Notes: generated by a model from the sequence alone, not told the origin. Shown: positions 1 to 5,816, counted from the stretch's first letter. The stretch is 6,325 bases of DNA from Methanobacterium sp. (GCA_021372715.1 JAJFTX010000060.1:1-6325); one strand, 5' to 3'. Program-made: numbers and translations.

Positions 1-657
1 TATAACGTACCTATATTAATTAGAAGAGTAAAAGGAGCAGATGAAAAATCTAATTTTGAAGAGGATGATTCTAAGGCTAATTTCACTGAATATGTTTTTA
101 TCCTGGTGAAGAACTTGCCCAGTGATTATTGTATTAAGAAACCGGATGCTGATAATTACAGTAAATTAGATAAGGATATGGGTAAGCTGAACAATGTGGT
201 GATCAAGCCTAAGAAGGATATATATGATTATCTTAATGAGATGCCCCTTAAGAAGAATGTTTCTTTTCGGAATATTACCATCGATAATGTGGAGCCCCGA
301 TGCAGTGCTTTCTTGGAGCAGGAGCTTAAAGGCGAGTTCTACAATCCCATCAGTGATAAAACAGAGGAAATCAAGGGCAGATACACCCAGTTCCAGAAGA
401 TAGTAATTAATAAGGGTAAAGTGTACCGTATCATCGCCGTTGTATTGCCCCGGGATGAACTGGAGGGTATGGTTTTTGCTGAGTATGAGGGTCATAAGCT
501 CATCCAGGATGAGATCAAGTTCATCATGAACTCCTTCAAGATCATCGAATCAGATTACTCCACACCACAGACACCAGTAGCTGAACCTCCCTCAGAGGTA
601 TCACATGGTACACAGAGAATAAAAAAATTATTAGGAATACCCGGATCCCAGAATTAA
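1..657 (+). CDS. Unrecognised soluble protein, 5'-truncated by the window edge
   Basis: The frame is open from base 1 to a TAA at 655-657, giving 218 visible residues. A GTG at 106 could be read as a start, but the upstream codons (YNVPILIRRVKG..., then an acidic stretch) look like continuing protein and no ribosome binding site precedes the GTG, so I treat the gene as truncated. No membrane segment or signal peptide is visible. The middle has beta-rich sequence (ITIDNVEPRCSAFLEQEL, YTQFQKIVINKGKVYRIIAVVLP) ending in DEIKFIMNSFKIIE. A late G-x-x-Y-x-I strand followed by a helix ending in NSFKI is reminiscent of PsbP/DUF1795-like folds; this is a weak impression, not an identification. The C-terminus is a Pro/Ser/Thr-rich tail followed by a short basic stretch (RIKKLLG). 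Function unknown. It is followed by a T-run and the kinase promoter, so it probably ends its transcription unit. Confidence 0.8.
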   Translation, partial: YNVPILIRRVKGADEKSNFEEDDSKANFTEYVFILVKNLPSDYCIKKPDADNYSKLDKDMGKLNNVVIKPKKDIYDYLNEMPLKKNVSFRNITIDNVEPRCSAFLEQELKGEFYNPISDKTEEIKGRYTQFQKIVINKGKVYRIIAVVLPRDELEGMVFAEYEGHKLIQDEIKFIMNSFKIIESDYSTPQTPVAEPPSEVSHGTQRIKKLLGIPGSQN

Positions 658-688
658 ACCATATTAATTCGTAGATTAGGAGGAATTA

Positions 689-695
689 TTTTTTT
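689..695 (+). terminator. T-run terminator candidate after the first gene
   Basis: Seven consecutive T residues lie 32 bp after the stop of the upstream gene and well before the next TATA-like box. Archaeal RNA polymerase terminates at U-rich tracts without needing a hairpin, and no strong stem is visible here. The rest of 658-779 is A/T-rich and shows nothing else. Confidence 0.45.
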
Positions 696-778
696 ATTAG
701 TCTCATTTTCCATATCAATTCCTATAGTTTCCAATCTCATGCTTGATGTTATAAACTAATAACTTTGAATATTGTTCA

Positions 779-790
779 TATTTTTAAATA
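779..790 (+). promoter_or_regulatory. TATA-like box of the histidine kinase gene
   Basis: The sequence ATTTTTAAATA-like at 779-790 resembles an archaeal TATA box. With the usual spacing of about 25 bp from box centre to start site, transcription would begin near 810-813, only about 10 bases before the ATG at 821 and essentially on the TTG at 812. No Shine-Dalgarno match precedes either codon, so a leaderless or nearly leaderless mRNA is likely. This is inferred from spacing only. Confidence 0.45.
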
Positions 791-820
791 CTATTAATAA
801 GAAATATTATTTTGGTTATT

Positions 821-2896
821 ATGGAGTTTTCTTTACAGAATGAAAAGTCGAAAATACTGATACTAATACTTACCTTAATAGTGGCCACTATATTAACCTA
901 TTACTTCCATTTTATGCTTAATGATGCCACCATCTTCACCCACTTCTTCTACATACCTATAATCCTAGCTACGCTGTGGTGGCAGCGTAAAGGAATGATC
1001 ATACCTATCATACTGGCGATTATATTACTAAGCAGCGACTTCATTTCCGGAGTAAATGCTTTAACCAGTGATCTATTCCGGGCTATGATGTTCCTGATCA
1101 TCGGAGCAGTAGTGACCATACTCAGCGAGATCATAGCATCAGACGAGCAGAAAATCCGAGAAAGTGAGGAAAAATTTAGATCAGTCGCATATAGTGCAGC
1201 AGACGGCATATTAACCGCAGACAATCAGGGAAAAATAACCTATATCAATGATAGTTTCCAGGAAATCTTCAAATACCAACCCCAAGAACTAATAGGAAAA
1301 GAAGTAACCATCCTCCTCACAGAAAACGATCAAAAAAACATAAGGGACATCTTAGAGAACTATCCACGAACCGGTGATCACAGATTAATGAACCGAACCC
1401 TGGAATCAACAGGCATCCGCAAGGACGGTACCGAATTCCCCCTAGAAACATCAATAGCCAGCTGGAAATCCGATGGAGAAACCTATTTCACCGGAATAGT
1501 AAGAGATGTAACTGAACGAAAGAAGATGGAAGAGAAGAAAAACGAACTCGCAGCCATAGTAGAATCATCGGATGATGCAATTATCGGAAAAACTTTAGAA
1601 GGAACCATAACCAGCTGGAATGAAGGAGCAGAACATATATACGGATACAAAGAAGAAGAAATCCTGGGAAAATCCATATACCAATTAATACCCCCGGATC
1701 ATCAAGATGACTTCCCCATCCTAATGGAAAAAATATCAAAAGGAAAACATGTCAAACACTATGAAACACAGCGCGTACGTAAAGATGGGGAAATAATCGA
1801 CATATCCCTAACCCTATCCCCTACAAAGAATATTGATGGAGAAATAAAAGGTGCATCCAGCATAGCCCGGGATATAACCGAGAAAAAACGGACAGAAGAA
1901 ACACTTAAAGAAAGAGAAAACTATCAACAAACTATTTTCTCAGCCATACAAACCGGAATAATTGTGGTGGATGTGGAGACCAGAAAAATTGTAGATCTAA
2001 ATGATATAGCCGCAGAACTCATCGGAACCAGCAAGGATGAAATCATCGGAAAAACCTGTCACCAATTCATCTGCCCTGCAGAAGAAGACCAATGCCCTAT
2101 CCTAAACCTAAACCAGGAAGTAGATAATTCAGAAAGAATATTAATTAACATCCATGGTGAAGAAATACCCATCATAAAAAACGTGGTCAAAATAACACTC
2201 AACGGAAGAGAACATCTCCTAGAAAGCTTTGTAGATATAACAGAACGATTAAAAGCTGAAGAACAGATCAAACAATCCCTAAAGGACAAGGACATGTTAA
2301 TCGGGGAGATCCATCACCGGGTGAAAAACAACTTACTGATCATCACCAGCCTGCTCTCTCTACAATCATCCTATGTGGATGATCAAAAATCACGATCCCT
2401 ATTTGAGGAAAGCGAAAACCGAACCAGATCCATGGCCCTGATCCATGAAAAACTCTACCAATCCGGGGAAGCAAAGAGGATAGACTTCGAAGAATACATC
2501 CAATCCCTAGGAAATGAACTATACAACACCTACGCCCTAAACACCAACCTCATAAAATTAGAGATGGACCTGGAGAAAAATCTAATATTAGATGTGGACA
2601 CCGCCATACCCCTAGGATTAATCTTCAACGAACTATTCACCAACAGCCTGAAACACGCCTTCCCTGATAATAGGGCAGGAACCATCAAAGTCACCTTCCA
2701 TAAAACTGGGGAAAACTATGTACTCATCGTGGAAGATGATGGAGTGGGACTGCCAGAAGATTTCAAAGTAGAAGAATCAGACTCCTTCGGATTACGCTTA
2801 GTCGATGCTCTCACCCAGCAAATCGATGCCCAGGAAGACGTAGACTCCACCCAGGGAACCAGCTTCACCATCACTTTCCAGGAAAAACCAGTATAA
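821..2896 (+). CDS. Membrane-bound multi-PAS sensor histidine kinase (HisKA_2 type)
   Basis: Encodes 691 residues from the ATG; an in-frame TTG at 812 would add three. ATG is preferred because neither codon has a ribosome binding site. Residues 11-31, 38-54, 58-77 and 86-106 are hydrophobic and form a membrane region with very short loops. Three PAS units follow (about 115-235, 240-358 and 363-480), each ending in a D-V/I-T-E-R/K motif. The dimerisation/phosphoacceptor segment contains EIHHRVKNN; His499, of the HRVKN motif, is the expected phosphorylation site. The ATPase domain has the N box NELFTNSLKHAF (603-613), G1 EDDGVGLP (around 640), G2 FGLRLV and G3 QGTSF. All key kinase motifs are intact. 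The enzyme should autophosphorylate in the cytosol in response to a PAS or membrane signal. No receiver domain is fused or adjacent, so its partner is elsewhere. PAS3 carries Cys413-His414, Cys418 and Cys425, an unusual cluster that may bind a metal or sense redox state (inference). Confidence 0.95.
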   Translation: MEFSLQNEKSKILILILTLIVATILTYYFHFMLNDATIFTHFFYIPIILATLWWQRKGMIIPIILAIILLSSDFISGVNALTSDLFRAMMFLIIGAVVTILSEIIASDEQKIRESEEKFRSVAYSAADGILTADNQGKITYINDSFQEIFKYQPQELIGKEVTILLTENDQKNIRDILENYPRTGDHRLMNRTLESTGIRKDGTEFPLETSIASWKSDGETYFTGIVRDVTERKKMEEKKNELAAIVESSDDAIIGKTLEGTITSWNEGAEHIYGYKEEEILGKSIYQLIPPDHQDDFPILMEKISKGKHVKHYETQRVRKDGEIIDISLTLSPTKNIDGEIKGASSIARDITEKKRTEETLKERENYQQTIFSAIQTGIIVVDVETRKIVDLNDIAAELIGTSKDEIIGKTCHQFICPAEEDQCPILNLNQEVDNSERILINIHGEEIPIIKNVVKITLNGREHLLESFVDITERLKAEEQIKQSLKDKDMLIGEIHHRVKNNLLIITSLLSLQSSYVDDQKSRSLFEESENRTRSMALIHEKLYQSGEAKRIDFEEYIQSLGNELYNTYALNTNLIKLEMDLEKNLILDVDTAIPLGLIFNELFTNSLKHAFPDNRAGTIKVTFHKTGENYVLIVEDDGVGLPEDFKVEESDSFGLRLVDALTQQIDAQEDVDSTQGTSFTITFQEKPV

Positions 2897-2901
2897 TACT
2901 A

Positions 2902-2906
2902 TTTTT
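2902..2906 (+). terminator. Short T-run between convergent genes
   Basis: Five T residues lie just after the kinase stop. The gap to the convergent hydrolase stop is only 17 bp, so this is the sole terminator candidate outside coding sequence. Weak; kinase transcripts may run into the opposing gene. Confidence 0.25.
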
Positions 2907-2913
2907 CATCCAT

Positions 2914-3405
2914 TTAAGTTGACAGATCATTCAATTGCTTATTTTTACCCCATCTCCTGGATACTAAATATGCCAACAGAGCCAGAACCAGGGAGATGAT
3001 AGTTATATGATAATCATCAGTAGCCACCAGATTCAACTGCCACCCGCCCCAGTAGAAAGGATAAAATAGGATGATACCGCCACCAACATTTTCCAGGAGC
3101 AAATCCAAACCAAAATGGGTGACCATACCTAATAATAAGAATAGGAAGGCTGATTTCTTCTCCTTAAACAATAAAGCCATGATAGTGGTGATAATTAAGG
3201 ATCCAATGGGCAGGTGAAGGGGCCAGATATACTCCCACACACCAGATCCCAAGTAATCGAAGATCATACCCACCTTAACTAGATCAGGAATAACCGCCCC
3301 TATCATAACCAGAACCGTGTTAGGAGTGTTGAACTGCTTATACTTCAAACCTAACAGGGCGCATAGGGTGTAAGCCACTGCTATATGGGTGATCCAGTCT
3401 GGCAT
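2914..3405 (-). CDS. YdjM-like membrane metal-dependent hydrolase
   Basis: Encodes 163 residues beginning MPDWITHIAVAY, a typical N-terminus of the YdjM/PF04307 family of integral-membrane putative metal-dependent hydrolases (the family whose E. coli founder is a LexA-regulated inner-membrane protein). Likely metal-site residues are His7, Asp41 in GAVIPDL, His64 in LHLPIGS, and His97/Asp101 in VTHFGLDLLLE. Hydrophobic stretches at about 32-50, 66-80, 85-103 and 133-148 indicate several membrane helices. The C-terminus is basic (SRRWGKNK). The substrate of this family is not established; a phospholipase C-like origin has been suggested for relatives. A good ribosome binding site fixes the ATG. 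It is the second gene of a pair, 25 bp after the stop of the OB-like membrane protein, and very probably co-transcribed with it. Size is normal for the family and no active-site residue appears lost. Confidence 0.87.
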   Translation of the reverse strand: MPDWITHIAVAYTLCALLGLKYKQFNTPNTVLVMIGAVIPDLVKVGMIFDYLGSGVWEYIWPLHLPIGSLIITTIMALLFKEKKSAFLFLLLGMVTHFGLDLLLENVGGGIILFYPFYWGGWQLNLVATDDYHITIISLVLALLAYLVSRRWGKNKQLNDLST

Positions 3406-3414
3406 TTATTATTT

Positions 3415-3420
3415 CCTCAC
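3415..3420 (-). promoter_or_regulatory. Ribosome binding site of the YdjM-like gene
   Basis: On the minus strand GTGAGG lies nine bases before the ATG at 3405-3403, inside the 25 bp gap after the preceding gene. It supports that start and translation from a shared mRNA. Confidence 0.65.
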
Positions 3421-3430
3421 AAAAATCGGG

Positions 3431-3901
3431 TTATTTTCTCCTGATGAATTCATAATTAGCAAAATCAAACCGCCAGTAACGATTAAAGATGAACACCAGA
3501 AACAATAAGGCGATGAAGGATCTAAGCAGGAGGAATTGATAACTCCATTCTTCGGTTACGATGATTTTACTAGGGGTTAGCTGATAATCCGGGCCTAATA
3601 CGCCTAAAACCTGAGTTTTATCTCCTTCTTTCACCTTTTGGGTGGTGTAAACCTTGAATTTAATCACATGGTTTTCATAGTTATCTTCCATGTAATAGCC
3701 GTTGTTGAATATTTCAGTAACGGTACCGGATACAGCTACCATCTCCCCCTGGGGATAGTATTTAACCACCACTCCTGTGGAGGGATAGAGCTGTTTTTCC
3801 CAGATATTATCATGATAATAGATACAGAGACCCGTCAGGATTAAGAATAATATTATGATACTGATAACTCTTTTATATGGTATCTGGGATAATTTAATCA
3901 T
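3431..3901 (-). CDS. Small membrane protein with an OB-like domain between two helices
   Basis: Encodes 156 residues. Residues 11-29 (VISIIILFLILTGLCIYY) and 122-140 (LLLRSFIALLFLVFIF) are clear membrane helices. Between them, about residues 50-116, lies a beta-rich segment (EMVAVSGTVTEIFNNGYYMED...IKFKVYTTQKVKEGDKTQVLGVLG) with the strand pattern and Gly positions of an OB fold of the nucleic-acid-binding/tRNA_anti-like type: V-x-G-x-V, then a variable hairpin, then V-x-E-G-D-x-V-x-V-x-G. This is pattern recognition, not a proven assignment. With two helices, the domain would lie on one side of the membrane and both termini on the other; a basic C-terminal tail (EFIRRK) suggests the termini are cytosolic and the OB domain external, where DNA or RNA binding is unlikely. 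Function unknown. It is the first gene of the unit with the YdjM-like hydrolase. No clear ribosome binding site precedes the ATG. Confidence 0.8.
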   Translation of the reverse strand: MIKLSQIPYKRVISIIILFLILTGLCIYYHDNIWEKQLYPSTGVVVKYYPQGEMVAVSGTVTEIFNNGYYMEDNYENHVIKFKVYTTQKVKEGDKTQVLGVLGPDYQLTPSKIIVTEEWSYQFLLLRSFIALLFLVFIFNRYWRFDFANYEFIRRK

Positions 3902-4184
3902 TTTATTTCAATCCATGGGATGATTTAGTAGAATATGATCTTATCATTGGTTGATATCGTGTAAGTTAATCTTTTAATGGGTTGTTTTAGTGGAAGATAA
4001 TCCTTTTTATGTGATGTTATATGATATTTTGATTTATATAGGAAATCCTTTTTATTAGATAATGATAAACTTAATGGAAGTGTACTTCCTATTTTATTAA
4101 ATATTAAACTGTTAATTTGAGATAATATTACCCCGAGTTACAAAATAATAATAATATAATATTTCACATTTAAAGGCGGATCCA
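3902..4184. promoter_or_regulatory. Divergent intergenic region with repeated GGAA...CCT-T-rich blocks
   Basis: This 283 bp A/T-rich stretch separates the minus-strand two-gene unit from the plus-strand peptidase-like gene and must hold both promoters. Three related blocks are visible: 3992-4010, 4041-4055 and 4076-4097. Each starts GGAA and runs into CCT followed by a T-rich ATTTTAT/TTTTTAT tail. The first two share the exact 12-mer AATCCTTTTTAT (3999-4010 and 4044-4055). The third contains the palindrome GGAAGT-gt-ACTTCC (4076-4089). Read on the minus strand the tails give ATAAAAAGG, which could serve as TATA-like elements. A TATA-like ACAAAATAATA near 4140-4150 could serve the plus-strand gene. 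No coding frame is supported. Confidence 0.4.
4174..4183 (+). promoter_or_regulatory. Ribosome binding site of the M14-like gene
   Basis: AGGCGGATCC directly precedes the ATG at 4185 and resembles the archaeal GGAGGTGATCC consensus with a change and a missing base. The extended match makes spacing short but fixes the start, which also gives a complete signal peptide. Confidence 0.55.
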
Positions 4185-4928
4185 ATGATTAGGTTTCAAT
4201 CACTCATCATACTCTTCATGCTCTTCTTCCTAGTTTGTATCTCATCAGCGGTGATATCGCCCTTCTTGGACGCACCAGTTACCAATGTAACGGTTAATGC
4301 ATATACGGAGGTGCTGGGGAATAACAGTTACGGAGTTGTGGCTAAGATGGGTCCCTATGGAAACACCAGCTCACCAGTGAAAGTAGCCTATCTGGTGGGG
4401 ATTCATCCCTGGGAAATATACGCCCATGAAGCCATGGTTAAGGCACTGTTAACCCATGAGAAATCCTTGAAGTACTGCTACTATATCTATCAGATAAACG
4501 TGAGCGGTGGTATTGACACGGATTATGAAACCGGCAGGATGGCCGGACAGATCCTGGCCGGGGATTACATCATCCCGGATATAGAAAAAAATGATTATCA
4601 ATTGGTGGTGGACATCCATTCCAATAAGGGTAGTAAAGATTCATATGATGTGGGATGGTTCATCAACGTACCCTACGATGATGAACGCAGCAACCAGATA
4701 GCCCAGGAATTACTGGAGAAAATACCCGGACTGGTAACTTACAATCCACCATTATCCACCAGCCCCTACTACGTCACCATACCCATCATCAAAGCCGGGA
4801 CACCAGCTATAATATACGAGGCCTATGAATATGATTCCTCCGAGACCCGAGAGGACAAGGCATACCAACTCCTCCTGGCCGTGGATAACCTGCAAATAAT
4901 AAAACTTAACATATCCAATTTGGCCTGA
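4185..4928 (+). CDS. Exported M14-like zinc carboxypeptidase/aspartoacylase-type protein
   Basis: Encodes 247 residues. Residues 6-24 form a hydrophobic signal peptide or anchor ending CISSAVIS. The mature part shows a pattern like the M14 metallocarboxypeptidase/succinylglutamate desuccinylase-aspartoacylase clan: VAYLVGIHPWE (His74 and Glu77 as H-x-x-E zinc ligands), a central GRMAGQI (Arg118), LVVDIHSNKG (His145 as the third ligand, matching the family's DLHS-like segment), and PAIIYEAYEYD near the C-terminus, where Glu212 or Glu215 could be the catalytic glutamate. The Gly of the usual G-x-H-G-x-E is replaced by Pro (GIHPWE). Several N-x-S/T sequons (residues 34, 60, 105, 242) suit an external, possibly glycosylated protein. 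I infer a cell-surface zinc hydrolase cutting an amide bond; wall peptides are a plausible substrate in a pseudomurein-walled archaeon, but this is unproven. It is monocistronic, followed by a strong T-run. Family assignment rests on motif order only. Confidence 0.8.
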   Translation: MIRFQSLIILFMLFFLVCISSAVISPFLDAPVTNVTVNAYTEVLGNNSYGVVAKMGPYGNTSSPVKVAYLVGIHPWEIYAHEAMVKALLTHEKSLKYCYYIYQINVSGGIDTDYETGRMAGQILAGDYIIPDIEKNDYQLVVDIHSNKGSKDSYDVGWFINVPYDDERSNQIAQELLEKIPGLVTYNPPLSTSPYYVTIPIIKAGTPAIIYEAYEYDSSETREDKAYQLLLAVDNLQIIKLNISNLA

Positions 4929-4982
4929 TGAATAAGTATTTGGAATTATTATTTAATAGTTTAAAAGAAAATCAAATAAAAA

Positions 4983-4991
4983 TTTTTTTTT
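4983..4991 (+). terminator. T9 terminator after the M14-like gene
   Basis: Nine consecutive T residues lie 55 bp after the stop, directly preceded by an A-rich stretch (4978-4982 is A5). It is the longest T-run near a gene end here and a good archaeal U-tract terminator. The opposing small gene ends six bases further on, so the A-rich part (T-rich on the minus strand) may also help end that transcript. Confidence 0.6.
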
Positions 4992-4996
4992 AGTAT

Positions 4997-5224
4997 TTAA
5001 AGGTCTGTGAAGTGTTTGTTGTATATGTCTTCTAGTGTGGTGTGGTTTCTCTCCAGGTAGGTGTCTATTAGTTCGTTGAAAAAATCTCTTAGGTTGTTGG
5101 GTATGTCGGGGTTGTTGGCCACGGAGAGGTATAATATTAATATGTCGATGAAATCGTAGGGGTTGTTCGCTCCTTTTTCCATGTTTTCTGGTGTTTTTTT
5201 CCATTCATAATTATTATCAGTCAT
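4997..5224 (-). CDS. Small acidic hypothetical protein (75 residues)
   Basis: The ATG at 5224-5222 is preceded on the minus strand by AGGGTGAT with a four-base spacer, a near-consensus ribosome binding site, which is the main reason to accept this frame. An overlapping frame on the same strand gives a longer but Arg/His/Gln-rich, low-quality translation and has no such signal. The product is soluble and acidic overall: a charged N-terminus (MTDNNYEWKKTPENMEKG), then NPYDFIDILILYLSVANNPDIPNN, then LRDFFNELIDTYLERNHTTLEDIYNKHFTDL. The second half reads as two or three amphipathic helices. No cysteine, metal motif or DNA-binding motif is visible and I do not recognise the family. It converges tail to tail on the M14-like gene and has a long leader carrying a hairpin and a TATA-like box. 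Confidence 0.72.
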   Translation of the reverse strand: MTDNNYEWKKTPENMEKGANNPYDFIDILILYLSVANNPDIPNNLRDFFNELIDTYLERNHTTLEDIYNKHFTDL

Positions 5225-5228
5225 TCAA

Positions 5229-5235
5229 TCACCCT
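5229..5235 (-). promoter_or_regulatory. Ribosome binding site of the small acidic protein
   Basis: AGGGTGA(T) on the minus strand, four bases before the ATG, matches the archaeal GGAGGTGATC consensus well and decides both the frame and the start. Confidence 0.7.
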
Positions 5236-5259
5236 AATAGTAAATTTTAACAGGTTATT

Positions 5260-5285
5260 TTCTCTCCAGTTTGCTCTGGAGGGAA
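5260..5285 (-). promoter_or_regulatory. Hairpin in the leader of the small acidic gene
   Basis: An inverted repeat with arms 5260-5269 and 5276-5285 (core CTCCAG / CTGGAG) and a six-base loop forms a 10 bp stem with one G-U pair. It ends about 35 bases upstream of the small gene's start, inside the predicted leader. It could be an operator or an RNA control element; no T-run directly follows on the minus strand, so it is not a terminator for that direction. Confidence 0.5.
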
Positions 5286-5320
5286 TTACTTTTTAATTCA
5301 TTTGTTCTCATTTTTATTAC

Positions 5321-5329
5321 ATTTATAAA
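5321..5329 (-). promoter_or_regulatory. TATA-like box for the small acidic gene
   Basis: On the minus strand the sequence GTTTATAAAT is a close match to the archaeal TATA consensus. A start site about 25 bp downstream (near 5300) would give a leader of about 75 bases that includes the hairpin at 5260-5285. The core is almost palindromic, so it could also work in the plus direction. Confidence 0.45.
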
Positions 5330-5384
5330 CTTCCATGGTTTATCTTTTGCTATATTAATCCGGTTTGAGTTAATATTTTTTATG

Positions 5385-5404
5385 ATTTTTTTATTCAAAA
5401 AAAT
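5385..5404. terminator. A/T-only hairpin with T7 and A7 arms
   Basis: An A followed by T7, a four-base loop ATTC, then A7 and T form an 8 bp stem made only of A-T pairs. It offers a U-tract on either strand. It lies just upstream of the small-gene promoter, so it could shield that promoter from plus- or minus-strand readthrough. Confidence 0.4.
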
Positions 5405-5484
5405 AGGGTTCCGATCTTAAAAATAAGTTAGTATAAAATCACTCCTGAGCCTAAATGAGACTAAAACTGGTAATTTCCTTAACG

Positions 5485-5496
5485 ATGTTTAAACAT
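5485..5496. repeat. 12 bp perfect palindrome
   Basis: ATGTTTAAACAT is a perfect palindrome within the gene-free interval. It could be a binding site for a dimeric protein, but a 12 bp A/T-rich palindrome also arises by chance at an appreciable rate in such DNA. Confidence 0.35.
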
Positions 5497-5585
5497 GATT
5501 TTGGGGATGAAAGGCATTGGTGAATCTGTTTATCCCAGAGAGACTAGATTTTACTTAAATCCCCCATGATATATTTGGTGAAATA

Positions 5586-5623
5586 AAAAGATATGATGAG
5601 ATTTTGATGGCATCATATTTTTT
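5586..5623 (+). terminator. Intrinsic-terminator-like hairpin ending in T6
   Basis: Arms 5586-5598 and 5611-5623 pair over 13 bp (core ATATGATG / CATCATAT, one G-U pair) around a 12-base loop, and the 3' arm ends in six T residues. No gene ends upstream on the plus strand within 650 bp, so if functional it would terminate a non-coding transcript from the 5.4-5.6 kb interval. Confidence 0.5.
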
Positions 5624-5709
5624 AAAGCTAAGTATTTATAGAATAAATCAGGGGTAGAGCTCTATTTACAAAAATAGTATTGAAATATGAACGATCCTCA
5701 TAAATTATT

Positions 5710-5764
5710 AAAAAACCCATAGATCAGGCTTTAACTTAAAAAAAAGGTTCTATATGGGTGTTTT
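5710..5764. terminator. Long imperfect hairpin with T-tails on both strands
   Basis: AAAAACCCATAGA (5711-5723) pairs with TCTATATGGGTGTTTTT (5749-5765), with a two-base bulge and one A-G mismatch. The plus strand ends in T5 and the minus strand in T6, so it could terminate in both directions. It sits just upstream of the promoter of the pseudomurein-binding gene and may insulate it, or act as an operator or leader element. Confidence 0.45.
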
Positions 5765-5781
5765 TGGCAAAATTAAATAGC

Positions 5782-5796
5782 AAATTTTATAAGTAA
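5782..5796 (+). promoter_or_regulatory. TATA box of the pseudomurein-binding gene
   Basis: AAATTTTATAAG fits the archaeal TATA box and predicts a start site near 5811-5815, immediately before the inverted repeat at 5817. A second candidate, TATTTTATAG at 5806-5815, would start inside the repeat. Confidence 0.5.
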
Positions 5797-5816
5797 CCTT
5801 CCTTGTATTTTATAGT

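Larger units (their letters stand above)
5330..5781. other. Hairpin-rich gene-free interval, possible small-RNA locus
   Basis: About 450 bp without a supported coding frame in any direction. It is A/T-rich and contains several inverted repeats: an A/T-only hairpin at 5385-5404, a 12 bp palindrome at 5485-5496, a terminator-like hairpin at 5586-5623, a 10 bp palindrome TAGAGCTCTA at 5655-5664, and a long imperfect hairpin at 5710-5764. The part from about 5405 to 5580 is less A/T-biased, with GGGGAT (5503-5508) able to pair with ATCCC at 5532-5536 or with ATCCCC at 5559-5564. A transcript from here ending at 5623 is conceivable. I see no tRNA, C/D-box or known riboswitch pattern. Confidence 0.4.

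Noticed and set aside
166..495. Minus-strand frame opposite the first gene
   Set aside because: Runs antisense to a coherent plus-strand protein, without a ribosome binding site or recognisable domain.
949..2295. Several minus-strand frames inside the kinase gene
   Set aside because: All are antisense to conserved membrane, PAS and linker segments of the kinase.
3638..3844. Plus-strand frame opposite the OB-like membrane protein
   Set aside because: Antisense to a coherent two-helix protein that is part of a minus-strand unit; no start signals.
4953..5204. Overlapping minus-strand frame of 83 codons
   Set aside because: Its translation is Arg/His/Gln/Pro-rich and low in quality, and it lacks the good ribosome binding site of the frame ending at 4997.
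5593..5610. ATGATGA resembling a C box of a C/D guide RNA
   Set aside because: No CTGA D box follows at a suitable distance, and the sequence is explained by the hairpin arm.
5690..5722. Short frame MNDPHKLLKNP
   Set aside because: Only 11 codons, no ribosome binding site, and it overlaps the hairpin at 5710.
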